A stretch of DNA of 64,000 bases, taken from positions 5,766,001-5,830,000 of the forward strand of contig NZ_CP061913.1 in assembly GCF_019904175.1 (NCBI RefSeq), given 5' to 3'. This document shows positions 23,960-32,233 of the stretch, in pieces. The notes below the pieces were generated by a model. It did no database searches, was not told where the DNA came from, and saw only the letters and a list, made by a program, of their open reading frames with translations. Position 1 is the stretch's first letter. Each line of letters opens with the position of its first letter. The stretch comes from Dactylosporangium vinaceum. GTDB lineage: Bacteria; Actinomycetota; Actinomycetes; Mycobacteriales; Micromonosporaceae. The position numbers and the translations under genes were made by a program.

Positions 23960-24778
23960 GTGCGCCGCCTCGCGCTCTACGCCATCCTGGTGCTGCTCAC
24001 CGCGGCGTTCCTCGTGCCGCTCGGGTGGATGGTGCTCACCTCGCTCAAGACCTACCCGGCGGCCCAGCACAGCCCGCCGACCTGGCTGCCCGACCCCGTG
24101 TCCGGCTACGGCTACCACCGCATCGTCGAGCCGGGCTCGCAGAACCCGGTCCTGCGCTGGTTCGCCAACAGCATGCTCGCCGCGACGCTCAACGCGGCAC
24201 TCGTCGTGGCGACCGCCTCGTGTGCCGCCTACGCCCTGGCCCGCATGCAGTTCCGCGGTCGCCGGCTCATGTTCGGGCTCATCGTGGCGACCCTGTTCGT
24301 GCCGCCGGCGACGCTCATCGTGCCGAGCTTCCTCGTCGCCGACACGTTCGGCTGGCTGGACACGCTGACCGTTGTCGTCGTGCCGAGCGCGGCGAGCGCC
24401 TTCGGCGTGTTCTTCCTGCGCCAGTTCTTCCTCTCGCTGCCCCGCGAGATCGAGGAGGCGGCGATGCTCGATGGGGCCACCCAGTGGCAGGTCTTCACCC
24501 GGGTGGTCCTGCCGCTGTCCCGCCCGGCCCTGGCGACGCTCGTGGTGCTGCAGTTCCTCACCAACTGGAACGACTTCCTGTGGCCGATCTTCGTGCTCTT
24601 CAGCCCCGGCCGGCTGACCCTGCCGGCGGGCCTGGGCCTGCTGCAGGGCGAGTACGTCAGCGACTACCCGGTCATCATGGCGGGCGCGGTCCTGGCCAGT
24701 GTCCCGGCGCTGGCGCTGTTCGTGGTCGCGCAGCGGTACATCATCGAGGGCGTCTCCCGCAGCGGCCTGAAGGGATGA
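23960..24778 (+). CDS. ABC sugar transporter permease (MalG/UgpE type)
   Basis: This is the second permease subunit (272 aa), with the N-terminal helix LYAILVLLTAAFLVPLGWMVLTSLK. The EAA loop is EIEEAAMLDGATQWQVFTRVVLPLSRPAL, and the C-terminus is QRYIIEGVSRSGLKG, typical of MalG-type subunits. The start is GTG 23960. Its stop overlaps the ATG of the GH43 gene (ATGA), so translation is coupled. Confidence 0.95.
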   Translation: MRRLALYAILVLLTAAFLVPLGWMVLTSLKTYPAAQHSPPTWLPDPVSGYGYHRIVEPGSQNPVLRWFANSMLAATLNAALVVATASCAAYALARMQFRGRRLMFGLIVATLFVPPATLIVPSFLVADTFGWLDTLTVVVVPSAASAFGVFFLRQFFLSLPREIEEAAMLDGATQWQVFTRVVLPLSRPALATLVVLQFLTNWNDFLWPIFVLFSPGRLTLPAGLGLLQGEYVSDYPVIMAGAVLASVPALALFVVAQRYIIEGVSRSGLKG

Positions 24779-25818
24779 GACGCGCCCTGCTGGCCCTGAC
24801 CCTCCTGCTGAGCGCATGCTCCGGCGAAGCGAGCCGTCCCGACGCCACCTCCACCGGTTCCACCTACGCCGGCCCCACCTACACGAACCCGGTCTACACC
24901 GGCGACGCCCCCGACCCGCAGGCCGTCCGCGTGGGCAGCACCTGGTATCTGGTGCACACCAACGCGGGCGGCCGCAACGTCCCGGTGCTGACCTCGCCCG
25001 ACCTGGTGCACTGGACGGCGGCCGGGGACGCGCTGCCCGCGCTGCCGGCGTGGGCCGACGGCGGCCGGACCTGGGCGCCGGAGATCATCGAGCTCGCGCC
25101 GGACCGGTACGTGCTCTACGTGACGGTGGCCGACCGCGCCTCGGGCCGGCAGTGCATCGCGACAGCCGTCGCACCGCGCCCCGAGGGCCCCTACCGCGCC
25201 GACTCGCCCGGCCCCCTGGTGTGCCAGGCCGACGAGGGCGGATCGATCGACGCGAGCCCCTTCAAGGACGGCGACTCGCAGCTGTACCTCCTGTGGAAGA
25301 ACGACGGCAACGCGACGGGCCGGGACACGTGGCTGTGGTCGCAGCGCCTCGCCCCCGACGGCCTGTCCCTGCTCGGGGCGCCGGCCCGGCTGATCCGCCA
25401 GAGCGAGCCGTGGGAGGGCCGGGTCGTGGAGGCCCCGTTCATGTGGCGGCGGCCGGGCGGCACGGGCCGCGCCGGCGAGACGCCACCGGCCGGTGCGCGG
25501 CTGCTGCTGTTCTACGCGGCCAACGCCTACGACACCGCCGACTACGCGGAGGGCTACGCCGTGTGTGACGCCCCGCTGGGCCCGTGCCGCAAGCCGCCCG
25601 GCAACCCGCTGCTGGCCTCCCGCGGCCCCGCGTCCGGCCCGGGCCACGCGTCGATGGTCGAGGTCCACGGCCGGACCTGGCTGCTGTACCACGCCTGGCC
25701 ACGCGGCGCCGAGGGCTCGACGAGCCCGGGCCGGCAGCTGTGGCTGGACGAGGTGACCTGGGACGGCGACACTCCGCAGGTGCGCGGGCCGTCCGCGTCG
25801 GCGCGCCCCGTCCCCTGA
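24775..25818 (+). CDS. GH43 family lipoprotein (arabinosidase/xylosidase type)
   Basis: This is a five-bladed beta-propeller glycosidase of family 43 (347 aa). The N-terminus MRRALLALTLLLSAC is a lipoprotein signal with Cys15. Catalytic residues fit the family: Asp base in GDAPDPQAVRVG, Asp pKa modulator in GSIDASPFKD, and Glu acid in GRVVEAPFMW. Being surface-anchored, it would trim arabinan or arabinoxylan side chains before import. It ends the operon and is translationally coupled to the upstream permease gene. The exact linkage specificity (alpha-L-Araf, endo-arabinanase or beta-xylosidase) cannot be read from sequence. Confidence 0.9.
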   Translation: MRRALLALTLLLSACSGEASRPDATSTGSTYAGPTYTNPVYTGDAPDPQAVRVGSTWYLVHTNAGGRNVPVLTSPDLVHWTAAGDALPALPAWADGGRTWAPEIIELAPDRYVLYVTVADRASGRQCIATAVAPRPEGPYRADSPGPLVCQADEGGSIDASPFKDGDSQLYLLWKNDGNATGRDTWLWSQRLAPDGLSLLGAPARLIRQSEPWEGRVVEAPFMWRRPGGTGRAGETPPAGARLLLFYAANAYDTADYAEGYAVCDAPLGPCRKPPGNPLLASRGPASGPGHASMVEVHGRTWLLYHAWPRGAEGSTSPGRQLWLDEVTWDGDTPQVRGPSASARPVP

Positions 25819-25829
25819 TCGCCGGTACC

Positions 25830-26573
25830 GTGGAAGGGGTGCTCATCGCCCACCTCAGCGACCTCCACATCGGCGCCACCCCCGCGACAGTCACGCGGCT
25901 GGAGCAGGTGATCGCCTATCTGCAGCGGCTGCGGCAGGCCCCGGACGCGATACTGGTGACCGGGGACCTCGCCGATCACGGGGCGGAGGGGGAGTACCTG
26001 ATCGTCGCGGGCCTGCGCCGGCTGGGCGCGCCCCTGCTGGTGCTGCCCGGCAACCACGACGACCGCGCGACGATGCGCCGGGTGCTGCTCGGCGCCGAGC
26101 CGTCGCCGGAGCCGCTCAACCAGGTCGTGCACGTCGGCGATGCGGTGTTCGCGCTGTGCGACTCGAGCGTCCCCGGCCACGCCGAGGGCCTGCTGTCCGA
26201 CGCCACGATCGGCTGGCTGGAGTCGGTCCTCGACGAGGCCGGCGAGCGCCCGTCGTTCGTGTGCTGCCACCACCCGCCCGTGCCCGTCGGCAAGCCCGCG
26301 GCCGACGCGGTCAAGCAGGTCGGTGCGTGGCGGCTGGCCGCGCTGCTGGAGTCGCGCCCGAGCGTCGTGGCCCTGTGCTGCGGCCACATCCACAGCGCCG
26401 CGGTCGGCGCGTTCGCCGGCAAGCCGGTCCTGGCCGCGCCCGGCGTCGAGTCGACGATGCTGCTGCCGTGGGAGCCGCCGGACCGCCCGGACCCCGGGCC
26501 GGCGCTGGCCTTCCACCTGTTCGAGGACGGCCGGCTGACCACCCACTACCGGGCCGCGGTCAGCGCCGGCTGA
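25830..26573 (+). CDS. Metallophosphoesterase (CpdA-like)
   Basis: This calcineurin-type phosphoesterase (about 247 aa) shows the five metal motifs: LSDLHIGA (D-x-H), VTGDLADHG (GD), LPGNHDD (GNHD), FVCCHHPPVP (H) and CCGHIHSA (GHxH). It is similar in layout to cyclic-nucleotide phosphodiesterases of the CpdA group, but the substrate is open. Starts at GTG 25830 (VEGVLIAHLSD) or GTG 25839 (VLIAHLSD) are both possible; neither has an ideal ribosome site. It follows the GH43 gene by 11 bases but is unlikely to belong functionally to the sugar operon. Confidence 0.9.
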   Translation: MEGVLIAHLSDLHIGATPATVTRLEQVIAYLQRLRQAPDAILVTGDLADHGAEGEYLIVAGLRRLGAPLLVLPGNHDDRATMRRVLLGAEPSPEPLNQVVHVGDAVFALCDSSVPGHAEGLLSDATIGWLESVLDEAGERPSFVCCHHPPVPVGKPAADAVKQVGAWRLAALLESRPSVVALCCGHIHSAAVGAFAGKPVLAAPGVESTMLLPWEPPDRPDPGPALAFHLFEDGRLTTHYRAAVSAG

Positions 26574-26651
26574 GCGCGGCCGCGCCGCTACCGCGCGGAT
26601 CGGGGCCGACCGATGCGGTTGAACGGCCGCCGGCGGGGGAACGCGAATGGC

Positions 26652-27188
26652 ATGCTCGACTTGTTCAGGCGCGCGTTCGACGGGCCGTCGGCCTGGCCGG
26701 CCCGGATCATGGGGGCGGTGCTGGCGATCGCCGGCCTGGCCGTGTCCGTGCGGCTGGCGCTGTTCCAGTACGGGGTGACCGCCGCGCCGTGGGAGCCGTG
26801 GTTCGGCGACGGCAGCGTCCGCGTGCTCGAGTCGGCGTTCTCGCGGGCGCTGCCGGTGCACGACGCGGCGCTCGGGGCCGTCGCATACCTGGTGGAGGCC
26901 GCGCTGGAGCTCACCGGCGGGACCCGGCGCTGGAAGGCGCACCCGTGGCTGGTGCTGCTGCTCGGCCTGGTCTCGGCGGCCATGGCGGCGACCGCGCTCG
27001 GGCTGCTGATCCTGCAGGCCGCGGTCGTCGGCGCGTTCTGCACGCTGTGCCTGTTCTCGGCGCTCGTCTCGCTGAGCGTGCCGTTCCTCGTCGCCCGCGA
27101 GGTGTTCGCGGCCTGGGGCGAGGTCCGGCGCGGCCGGCGATACGGGCTGAGCTGGCCGGCGGCCGTCCGCGGCGGCCAGCCGGCCTGA
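26652..27188 (+). CDS. Vitamin K epoxide reductase (VKOR)-family membrane protein
   Basis: This 178-aa four-helix membrane protein carries the VKOR redox motif CTLC (Cys130 and Cys133) at the start of the last helix pair (GAFCTLCLFSALVSLSV). The loop cysteine pair of complete VKORs is absent; this fits the short actinobacterial VKOR-like group with WEPWFGDGSVRVLES in the first loop. ATG 26652 is preceded by GGGGGAA; an upstream in-frame ATG at 26613 has no ribosome site. The likely role is a thiol/quinone redox reaction at the membrane, partner unknown. Confidence 0.8.
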   Translation: MLDLFRRAFDGPSAWPARIMGAVLAIAGLAVSVRLALFQYGVTAAPWEPWFGDGSVRVLESAFSRALPVHDAALGAVAYLVEAALELTGGTRRWKAHPWLVLLLGLVSAAMAATALGLLILQAAVVGAFCTLCLFSALVSLSVPFLVAREVFAAWGEVRRGRRYGLSWPAAVRGGQPA

Positions 27189-27192
27189 GCCG

Positions 27193-28557
27193 TCACCGCC
27201 CGAGCCGCTCCCAGAAGTGGGCCAGGGTCGCCGCGCCCTTGAGGAGCATGTCGACGGATACCCGCTCGTCGCTGTCGTGCCAGCGGTCCTCGGGCAGGCC
27301 GGTGCCGAAGAACACCAGCGGTGCGCCGATGGTGCGGGCGAGGAGCTCGGCCGGGCCGCCGCCGGCGTTGCCCATCCGGCCGGCGGGGCGGCCGAAGCCG
27401 TCCTCCATCGCGGCGGCGAGGGCGAGGACGGCCGGATGGTCCGGCGGTGACTCGTACGCGTCGCCAGTCGTCCGCTCGGAGAGGGTCAGCTCGTAGTCGA
27501 CGGTGTCGGGCAGGTTGGCGGCGACCCAGCGGCGCAGCTGGTCGGCGACGTCCGTCGCCTTCTGCCCGGCCACGGTACGGATGCTCAACCCGGCCGTGGC
27601 CGCGGACGGGATCGCGCCGCGGGCCGCGCCGACCGGGTCGCCGGCCAGCAGGGTCAGCACCTCGGCCGCGGGCCGGGTCCACAACTGCTCCAGGACGGTG
27701 AACCCGGCCTCGCCACGGGCGCTGCGGGTCTCGGAGCGGGCCAGCCAGTCCTCCTCGGTGAAGGGCAGGGCGGCCAGCTCGGCCCGGCGGCGCCCGCTCG
27801 GGCCGATGACGTCGTCGTAGAAGCCGGGCAGCGTCACCCGGCCCTTGTCGTCGTGCAGCCGGCCGATGAGCCGGGCCAGCTCCACGGCCGGGTTGGGGGC
27901 CGGGCCGGAGACGGCACCGCTGTGCACGTCGCGCAGCGGGCCGCGGACCTCCAGTGTCGCCGACACGATGCCGCGGATGCTGGTGCACACCGCGGGGTGC
28001 TCGGCCCGCCACATGAGCGTGTCGGAGAAGACGATGAGGTCGGCGCCGAGGCGGTCGCGGTGCTCGTCGAGCAGGTCGGCCAGGTGCGCGGACCCGGTCT
28101 CCTCCTCGCCCTCGACCACGAGCTTCAGGTTCACCGCCGGTGCGTCGCGGCCGGTGGCGTGCAGGTGCGCCCGGACGCCCCAGAGGTGGGCGAGGAACTG
28201 GCCCTTGGCGTCGGAGGCCCCGCGGCCGAAGACGTAGCCGTCGCGGACCGCGGGCTCGAACGGCGGGGTCTCCTCCCACTACTCGTCCTTGGCCGCGCGC
28301 ACGTCGTGGTGGCTGTAGACGAGCACCGTCGGCGCGCCGGGGGCGGCGCACCACTCGGCGTAGACGGCCGGCGCGCCGGGCACCTTCCAGATGTCCACGA
28401 CCGGGAACCCGACCGCCCGCAGCTCCCCGGCCAGCCAGTGCGCCGAGCGCAGCAGGTCCGGCTCACGCTCCGGCAGCCCGGCGACGGAGCGCAGCCGGAC
28501 CCAGCCGATGAGCTGCTCGACGAGCTCCGCCTGATGCCGGGCCAGAAATTCGTGCAC
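27193..28557 (-). pseudogene. M20 family dipeptidase interrupted by one in-frame TAG
   Basis: Two segments in the same frame together make a full-length (about 454 aa) M20 metallodipeptidase. Segment one starts at GTG 28557, after GGAGGAGG, and has VLVYSHHDVRAAKDE with the metal His/Asp. Segment two has YVFGRGASDAKGQFLAHLWG, LVVEGEEETGS, DVHSGAVSG and WHDSDERVSVDM. Between KDE and WEE the codon is TAG (28279-28281), where relatives have a Glu codon. Everything downstream remains intact, with no other stop or frameshift, so the lesion is recent, suppressed, or a sequence error. The second segment alone (from 28134) would lack the first metal ligands. Confidence 0.85.
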
Positions 28558-28571
28558 CGCCGCCTCCTCCA

Positions 28572-28760
28572 GGTCGTCGCGAGCCGCAGCAACTGCGGGG
28601 CGAGCCACGGCGCGACGACCTGGCGTACCCCGGCCGGGGTGAGGTGCGGGCCGTCGCTGCGCACCCGGATACCACCCACGGTCCAGATGAAACGACCGTC
28701 CGGGCACAGCACGCGATTGAGGTCCAGCAGCGCCGGATGGCCGGGGTGCCGGGCCGGCGT
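28572..28760 (-). pseudogene. C-terminal fragment of an SGNH domain (acyltransferase-3/SGNH type)
   Basis: The minus strand reads LLDLNRVLCPDGRFIWTVGG (around 28705-28735), then VRVRSDGPHLTPAGVRQVVAPWLAPQLLRLAT, which contains the D-x-x-H block of SGNH domains at the C-terminus of OafA-like acyltransferases. No start, signal or acyltransferase helices precede it, and its own stop is missing, since the frame runs on into the M20 gene's leader. It is a remnant left by deletion between the acyltransferase and the M20 gene. No function is expected. Confidence 0.6.
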
Positions 28761-28817
28761 CAGCAGCGGGCCGTTCACCGGACGTTTCACCCTCGCCGGC
28801 CTGGGCACTGCGCCTGC

Positions 28818-29051
28818 ATGGACAACGCTGCCTCGATCACGCCGTGCGAAGACGGCCCGCTGCTGCTGCGTGGCGATTTCACGCTCGTCACCCAGGACGG
28901 CGAAGTGATCGACCCCGGCCGCCGCACGGTCGCGCTCTGCCGGTGCGGGCGCTCCGCGGTGAAGCCCTTCTGCGACGGTACCCACAAAGTAGTCGGCTTT
29001 CAGGCGCCCAGCGCACCGGCGAGCGGGCGCCCGTTGGCGATCGACGACTGA
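28818..29051 (+). CDS. CDGSH iron-sulfur domain protein
   Basis: This 77-aa protein binds a redox-active, pH-labile [2Fe-2S] cluster. The full signature is present: CRCGRSAVKPFCDGTH, with Cys41, Cys43, Cys52 and His56 as ligands. There is no membrane anchor. ATG 28818 starts MDNAASITPCEDGPLLLRGDF. It converges with and overlaps by 52 bases the iron-containing redox enzyme gene; in other actinomycetes these two families tend to be neighbours, which suggests electron transfer or Fe-S supply to that enzyme. Confidence 0.92.
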   Translation: MDNAASITPCEDGPLLLRGDFTLVTQDGEVIDPGRRTVALCRCGRSAVKPFCDGTHKVVGFQAPSAPASGRPLAIDD

Positions 29052-30028
29052 TCGCGCAGGGAGCTCTCGCCGGCCGCCCAGCGGTCCAGCAGGTGCCCGG
29101 CGAAGCGCGCGTCCAGGGCGAGGGCGCACGCCGCCCCGAACAGCAGCAGCGAGGTCTGCTCCGGGCCCGCCTCCGCGCAGAACGAGCCGCACAGGTCGTG
29201 CGCGGCGATCTGCTCGTGGACGGCGTCGGCCTCGACGTGCTCGTCGTAGAACCGGGTCGCGTCCGCGCCGAAGCCGAGGCGGCGCAGCCCGTTGCCGTAG
29301 CGGCGGTTGGGCAGTGAGGACGTCATCTCGTACACCGCGAGGTGCCCGACGATCGCGCCGAGCAGCCGCCGGTTGATCCCGAACAGCGACATCAGGTTGT
29401 TGATGGCCAGGGTGACCGCCGGTGCCTGCTCCAGGTACGCCCCGTAGGCGGTGTCCAGGCCGAGCTCGCGCATGGTGGTGCGGAACAGCTCCGCGTGCAT
29501 GCGCTCCAGGCGGCCGCCGCCGTACTCGTCGGCCTGGATCTCGACGAGGGCCGCCTTCGCCCGGCCCGTGAGGCGGGGGATCGCCCACGTGTGCGGGTCG
29601 GCCTCGCGGTGGTGGTAGACCGAGCGGTGCATGACGAACTCGCGGAACTGCTCGAGCGTGGCCCGGCCGGTGAGGTACTTCGACAGCGGCGGCCCGTCGT
29701 CGGCCTCCACGATGGCCGCGAGCGCCCGCGGCACCTCGTTGGCAGGGACCGGATCCGGCATCGGTACCAGCGTGCGCAGCGCGGACTCGAAGCGGCGCTC
29801 GGCCGCCTGGTGCAGCGCCAGGCGCGACGGATGCCACTCCCACCCGTCGTCGACGCCGTCGAACCCGCGGTAGTGCAGCTCGTAGCCGATGTGCAGGGCC
29901 AGCTGGAGGTCCTCGTCGGCGAGGGGGTCGCCGGAGAGGTTCACGAGCGGCAGCAGCGTGCGCGGGGGACCGGCGAGTGCGTCGACGAGGGTGGCCGACA
30001 GCGGCCCGCGCGGTTTCGGAAGCTCCAT
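29000..30028 (-). CDS. Iron-containing redox enzyme family protein (haem-oxygenase-like fold)
   Basis: This 342-aa helical protein belongs to the large HDO/iron-containing redox enzyme family (TenA/haem-oxygenase-like). Helices with likely di-iron ligands include LQLALHIGYELHYRGFDG, EFVMHRSVYHHREADPHTW, LVEIQADEYGGGRLERMHAELF and RFYDEHVEADAVHEQIAAHDLCG (the DEHVExDxxH motif). Members catalyse C-C or C-N oxidative reactions or remain uncharacterised. ATG 30028 gives MELPKPRGPLS. It is paired convergently with a CDGSH protein gene and divergent from a methyltransferase gene. Confidence 0.82.
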   Translation of the reverse strand: MELPKPRGPLSATLVDALAGPPRTLLPLVNLSGDPLADEDLQLALHIGYELHYRGFDGVDDGWEWHPSRLALHQAAERRFESALRTLVPMPDPVPANEVPRALAAIVEADDGPPLSKYLTGRATLEQFREFVMHRSVYHHREADPHTWAIPRLTGRAKAALVEIQADEYGGGRLERMHAELFRTTMRELGLDTAYGAYLEQAPAVTLAINNLMSLFGINRRLLGAIVGHLAVYEMTSSLPNRRYGNGLRRLGFGADATRFYDEHVEADAVHEQIAAHDLCGSFCAEAGPEQTSLLLFGAACALALDARFAGHLLDRWAAGESSLRDQSSIANGRPLAGALGA

Positions 30029-30090
30029 AGGGTGATCGTTCCCGGGCAAACTTCGGTTAAGCATGACAATTTCGGGGAAGTCGCAGGCCC

Positions 30091-31050
30091 ATGACGACGA
30101 CGATGGCGGCGCCGGCCGACACCGACACCGCGCTCCTGCGGCTCGGGGAGCGCCTCAAGGCCGCCGGATACCGGTTCACGACCGTCACGCCGGCCAGCCA
30201 CGACCGGGTGAACGCGCGGCCCGGCAACGCCCGCGCCCGCAGCCTCACCGACGTGCTCGGGTGGAGCCGGCCGTTCGCGCCCGGTGCGCTGCCGGACGAC
30301 GTCGTGACACTGCTCGAACAGGCCGGGCAGCTGCGCCACGACGACGACGGGTGGCACAGCCTGATCCGGGTGTCCAGCTACGACGGCGAGCTGTTCGTGC
30401 ACTCCGCCTTCCCGGCCTGCGCGGCCGACGCGGTGTTCTTCGGCCCGGACACGCACCGGACCATCGACGCCGCCCTGGCCCACCTGCGCACCGCGCCGGC
30501 ACCGGCCCGGGTCGCCGAGATCGGCACCGGCAGCGGCGCCGTCGCGATCGCCGTGGCCAAGCGCGTGCCCGCCGCGGAGGTGGTCGCCGTCGACATCAAC
30601 CCGACGGCCCTGTACTTCGCGCGGATCAATGCGGCGATGGCCGGTACCGCCAACGTCCGGGCCTGCCGCAGCGACCTGCTCGACGCCGTGGGCGGGCAGT
30701 TCGACCTGATCGTGTCCAACCCGCCGTTCATGATCGACCCGGAGTGCCGGCCCTACCGCGACGGCGGGGGCGAGCACGGCCACGACCTGCCGCTGCGGGT
30801 GCTCGACACCGCCGTCGCGCGGCTGGCCCCGGGCGGTTCGCTCGTCCTGCTCAGCGGCACCGGCGTCGTCGACGGGCGCGATCCGCTGCGCGCGGCCGTC
30901 ACCGAGCGGCTGGCCGGGACCGGCCTGCGCCGGGAGTACCGCGAGATCGACCCCGACGTCTACAGCGAGAACCTCGAGCACGCCTACGCCCACGCCGACC
31001 GCATCGCGCTCGTCGTGCTGACCGTGACCCGGCCGGAGGATGCGTCCTGA
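30091..31050 (+). CDS. Class I SAM-dependent methyltransferase, HemK/RsmC-like
   Basis: This 319-aa methyltransferase has motif I VAEIGTGSGAVAIAVAKR, motif II VVAVDINPTALYFAR and the catalytic NPPF motif in DLIVSNPPFMID. NPPF/NPPY indicates methylation of an amide or exocyclic amino nitrogen (protein Gln, RNA or DNA base). The N-terminal 130 residues form a substrate domain related to release-factor-type methyltransferases. Its stop overlaps the ATG of the next gene (TGATG at 31048-31052), so the two are translated together. Confidence 0.87.
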   Translation: MTTTMAAPADTDTALLRLGERLKAAGYRFTTVTPASHDRVNARPGNARARSLTDVLGWSRPFAPGALPDDVVTLLEQAGQLRHDDDGWHSLIRVSSYDGELFVHSAFPACAADAVFFGPDTHRTIDAALAHLRTAPAPARVAEIGTGSGAVAIAVAKRVPAAEVVAVDINPTALYFARINAAMAGTANVRACRSDLLDAVGGQFDLIVSNPPFMIDPECRPYRDGGGEHGHDLPLRVLDTAVARLAPGGSLVLLSGTGVVDGRDPLRAAVTERLAGTGLRREYREIDPDVYSENLEHAYAHADRIALVVLTVTRPEDAS

Positions 31051-32180
31051 TGTCCGTCACCGCCCTGCACCCGCTCGACGCCGCGCGGACGGCGTCCCGG
31101 CTGGCCCTGACCGTCGGCGTCGAGGAGGAGTTCCTGCTGCTCGACCCCCGCTCCTGGCAGAACGCGCCGCGCGCCGCCGAGGCCCGCGCCGCGCTGCCCG
31201 CGGCGATGCACGAGCGCAGCCAGGTCGAGTTTCGCCGCAGCATGATGGAGATGGTCACCCCGGTCTGCGCGGACCTGCCGCAGCTGCGCGCCGCCCTGCG
31301 GGAGAACCGGGTCGCGGCCGGCGCGGCGGCCACGGCGGCCGGCGCCCGGCTGGTCGCGGTGGCGGCCACCCCGGTCGGCGAGCCCGACCTCGAGGTCGTG
31401 GACACGCCCCGGTTCCACGCGATCGCCCGCCATTACGGCCCGATCGCCTACGACCCGGCGCTGTGCGGGTTCCACGTGCACGTCGGCGTCCCCGACCGCG
31501 AGCTGGCCATCCAGGTCTGCAACTGGCTGCGGCCCTGGCTGCCGGTCGTGCAGGCGCTCACCGCCAACTCGCCGTTCCACGCCGGCGCCGACTCCGGCCA
31601 CGCCAGCTGGCGCGGGATCGCGCTGGAGCGCTGGCCCAGCCTGAGCCCGTCGCCGTACCTGCGCGACTGGAGCGACTACGAGCGGATCGTCGCCGAGCTC
31701 GTCGCCAGCGGTGTGATGCTCGACGCGTCGATGGTGCTGTGGTGGGCCCGGCCGTCGCTGCGGTATCCGACGGTCGAGATCCGGGTCGGCGACGTCTGCC
31801 CGACCGCCGCCGAGACCACCGTCGTCGCCGGACTGGCCCGCGCCCTGGTCGCCACCGCGATCGCCGACATCGCCGACGGGGCCGAGCTGCCGCGGCCGCC
31901 GGAGCACCTGCTGCGCGCCGCCCACTGGAACGCCGCCCACGCCGGCGTCGGCGGCACCCTGCTCGATCTGCGCTCCCACACCGCCCGCCCGGCCTGGGAG
32001 CTGGTGGCCGACCTCGTCGACCTGGTCGAGCCGGCCCTCGACCGGCACGGCGACGCGGCCCACGTCGTGGACGGGCTGGCGGTCCTGCGCGAGCACGGCA
32101 CCGGGGCCGACCGCCAGCGCCGGTCCGGGTCGCTGCCGGCGGCGATGGACGAGCTGGCCGAGGCGACGGTCACGGACTGA
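31050..32180 (+). CDS. Carboxylate-amine ligase, YbdK type (glutamate-cysteine ligase 2 family)
   Basis: This 376-aa ATP-dependent ligase is of the GCS2/YbdK family and joins a carboxylate (often glutamate) to an amine. Family landmarks: LTVGVEEEFLLLDP (Mg-binding Glu cluster), GFHVHVGVPDRELAIQVCNWLRPWLP, ALTANSPFHAGADSGHASWRG and VEIRVGDVCPTAAETTVVAGLARALV. In organisms that make mycothiol instead of glutathione the true product is unknown. The start overlaps the preceding methyltransferase gene by one base. Confidence 0.92.
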   Translation: MSVTALHPLDAARTASRLALTVGVEEEFLLLDPRSWQNAPRAAEARAALPAAMHERSQVEFRRSMMEMVTPVCADLPQLRAALRENRVAAGAAATAAGARLVAVAATPVGEPDLEVVDTPRFHAIARHYGPIAYDPALCGFHVHVGVPDRELAIQVCNWLRPWLPVVQALTANSPFHAGADSGHASWRGIALERWPSLSPSPYLRDWSDYERIVAELVASGVMLDASMVLWWARPSLRYPTVEIRVGDVCPTAAETTVVAGLARALVATAIADIADGAELPRPPEHLLRAAHWNAAHAGVGGTLLDLRSHTARPAWELVADLVDLVEPALDRHGDAAHVVDGLAVLREHGTGADRQRRSGSLPAAMDELAEATVTD

Positions 32181-32233
32181 GACCGGCCGGCGGACGACGC
32201 GGGGGCTGCCGGCCGGCCCGCGCCCGCCATCCG

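Noticed and set aside
28131..29843. 570-codon minus-strand frame covering several genes
   Set aside because: Only its middle part (28572-28760) looks like protein; the rest is shadow sequence of the CDGSH and iron-redox genes and of the M20 gene.
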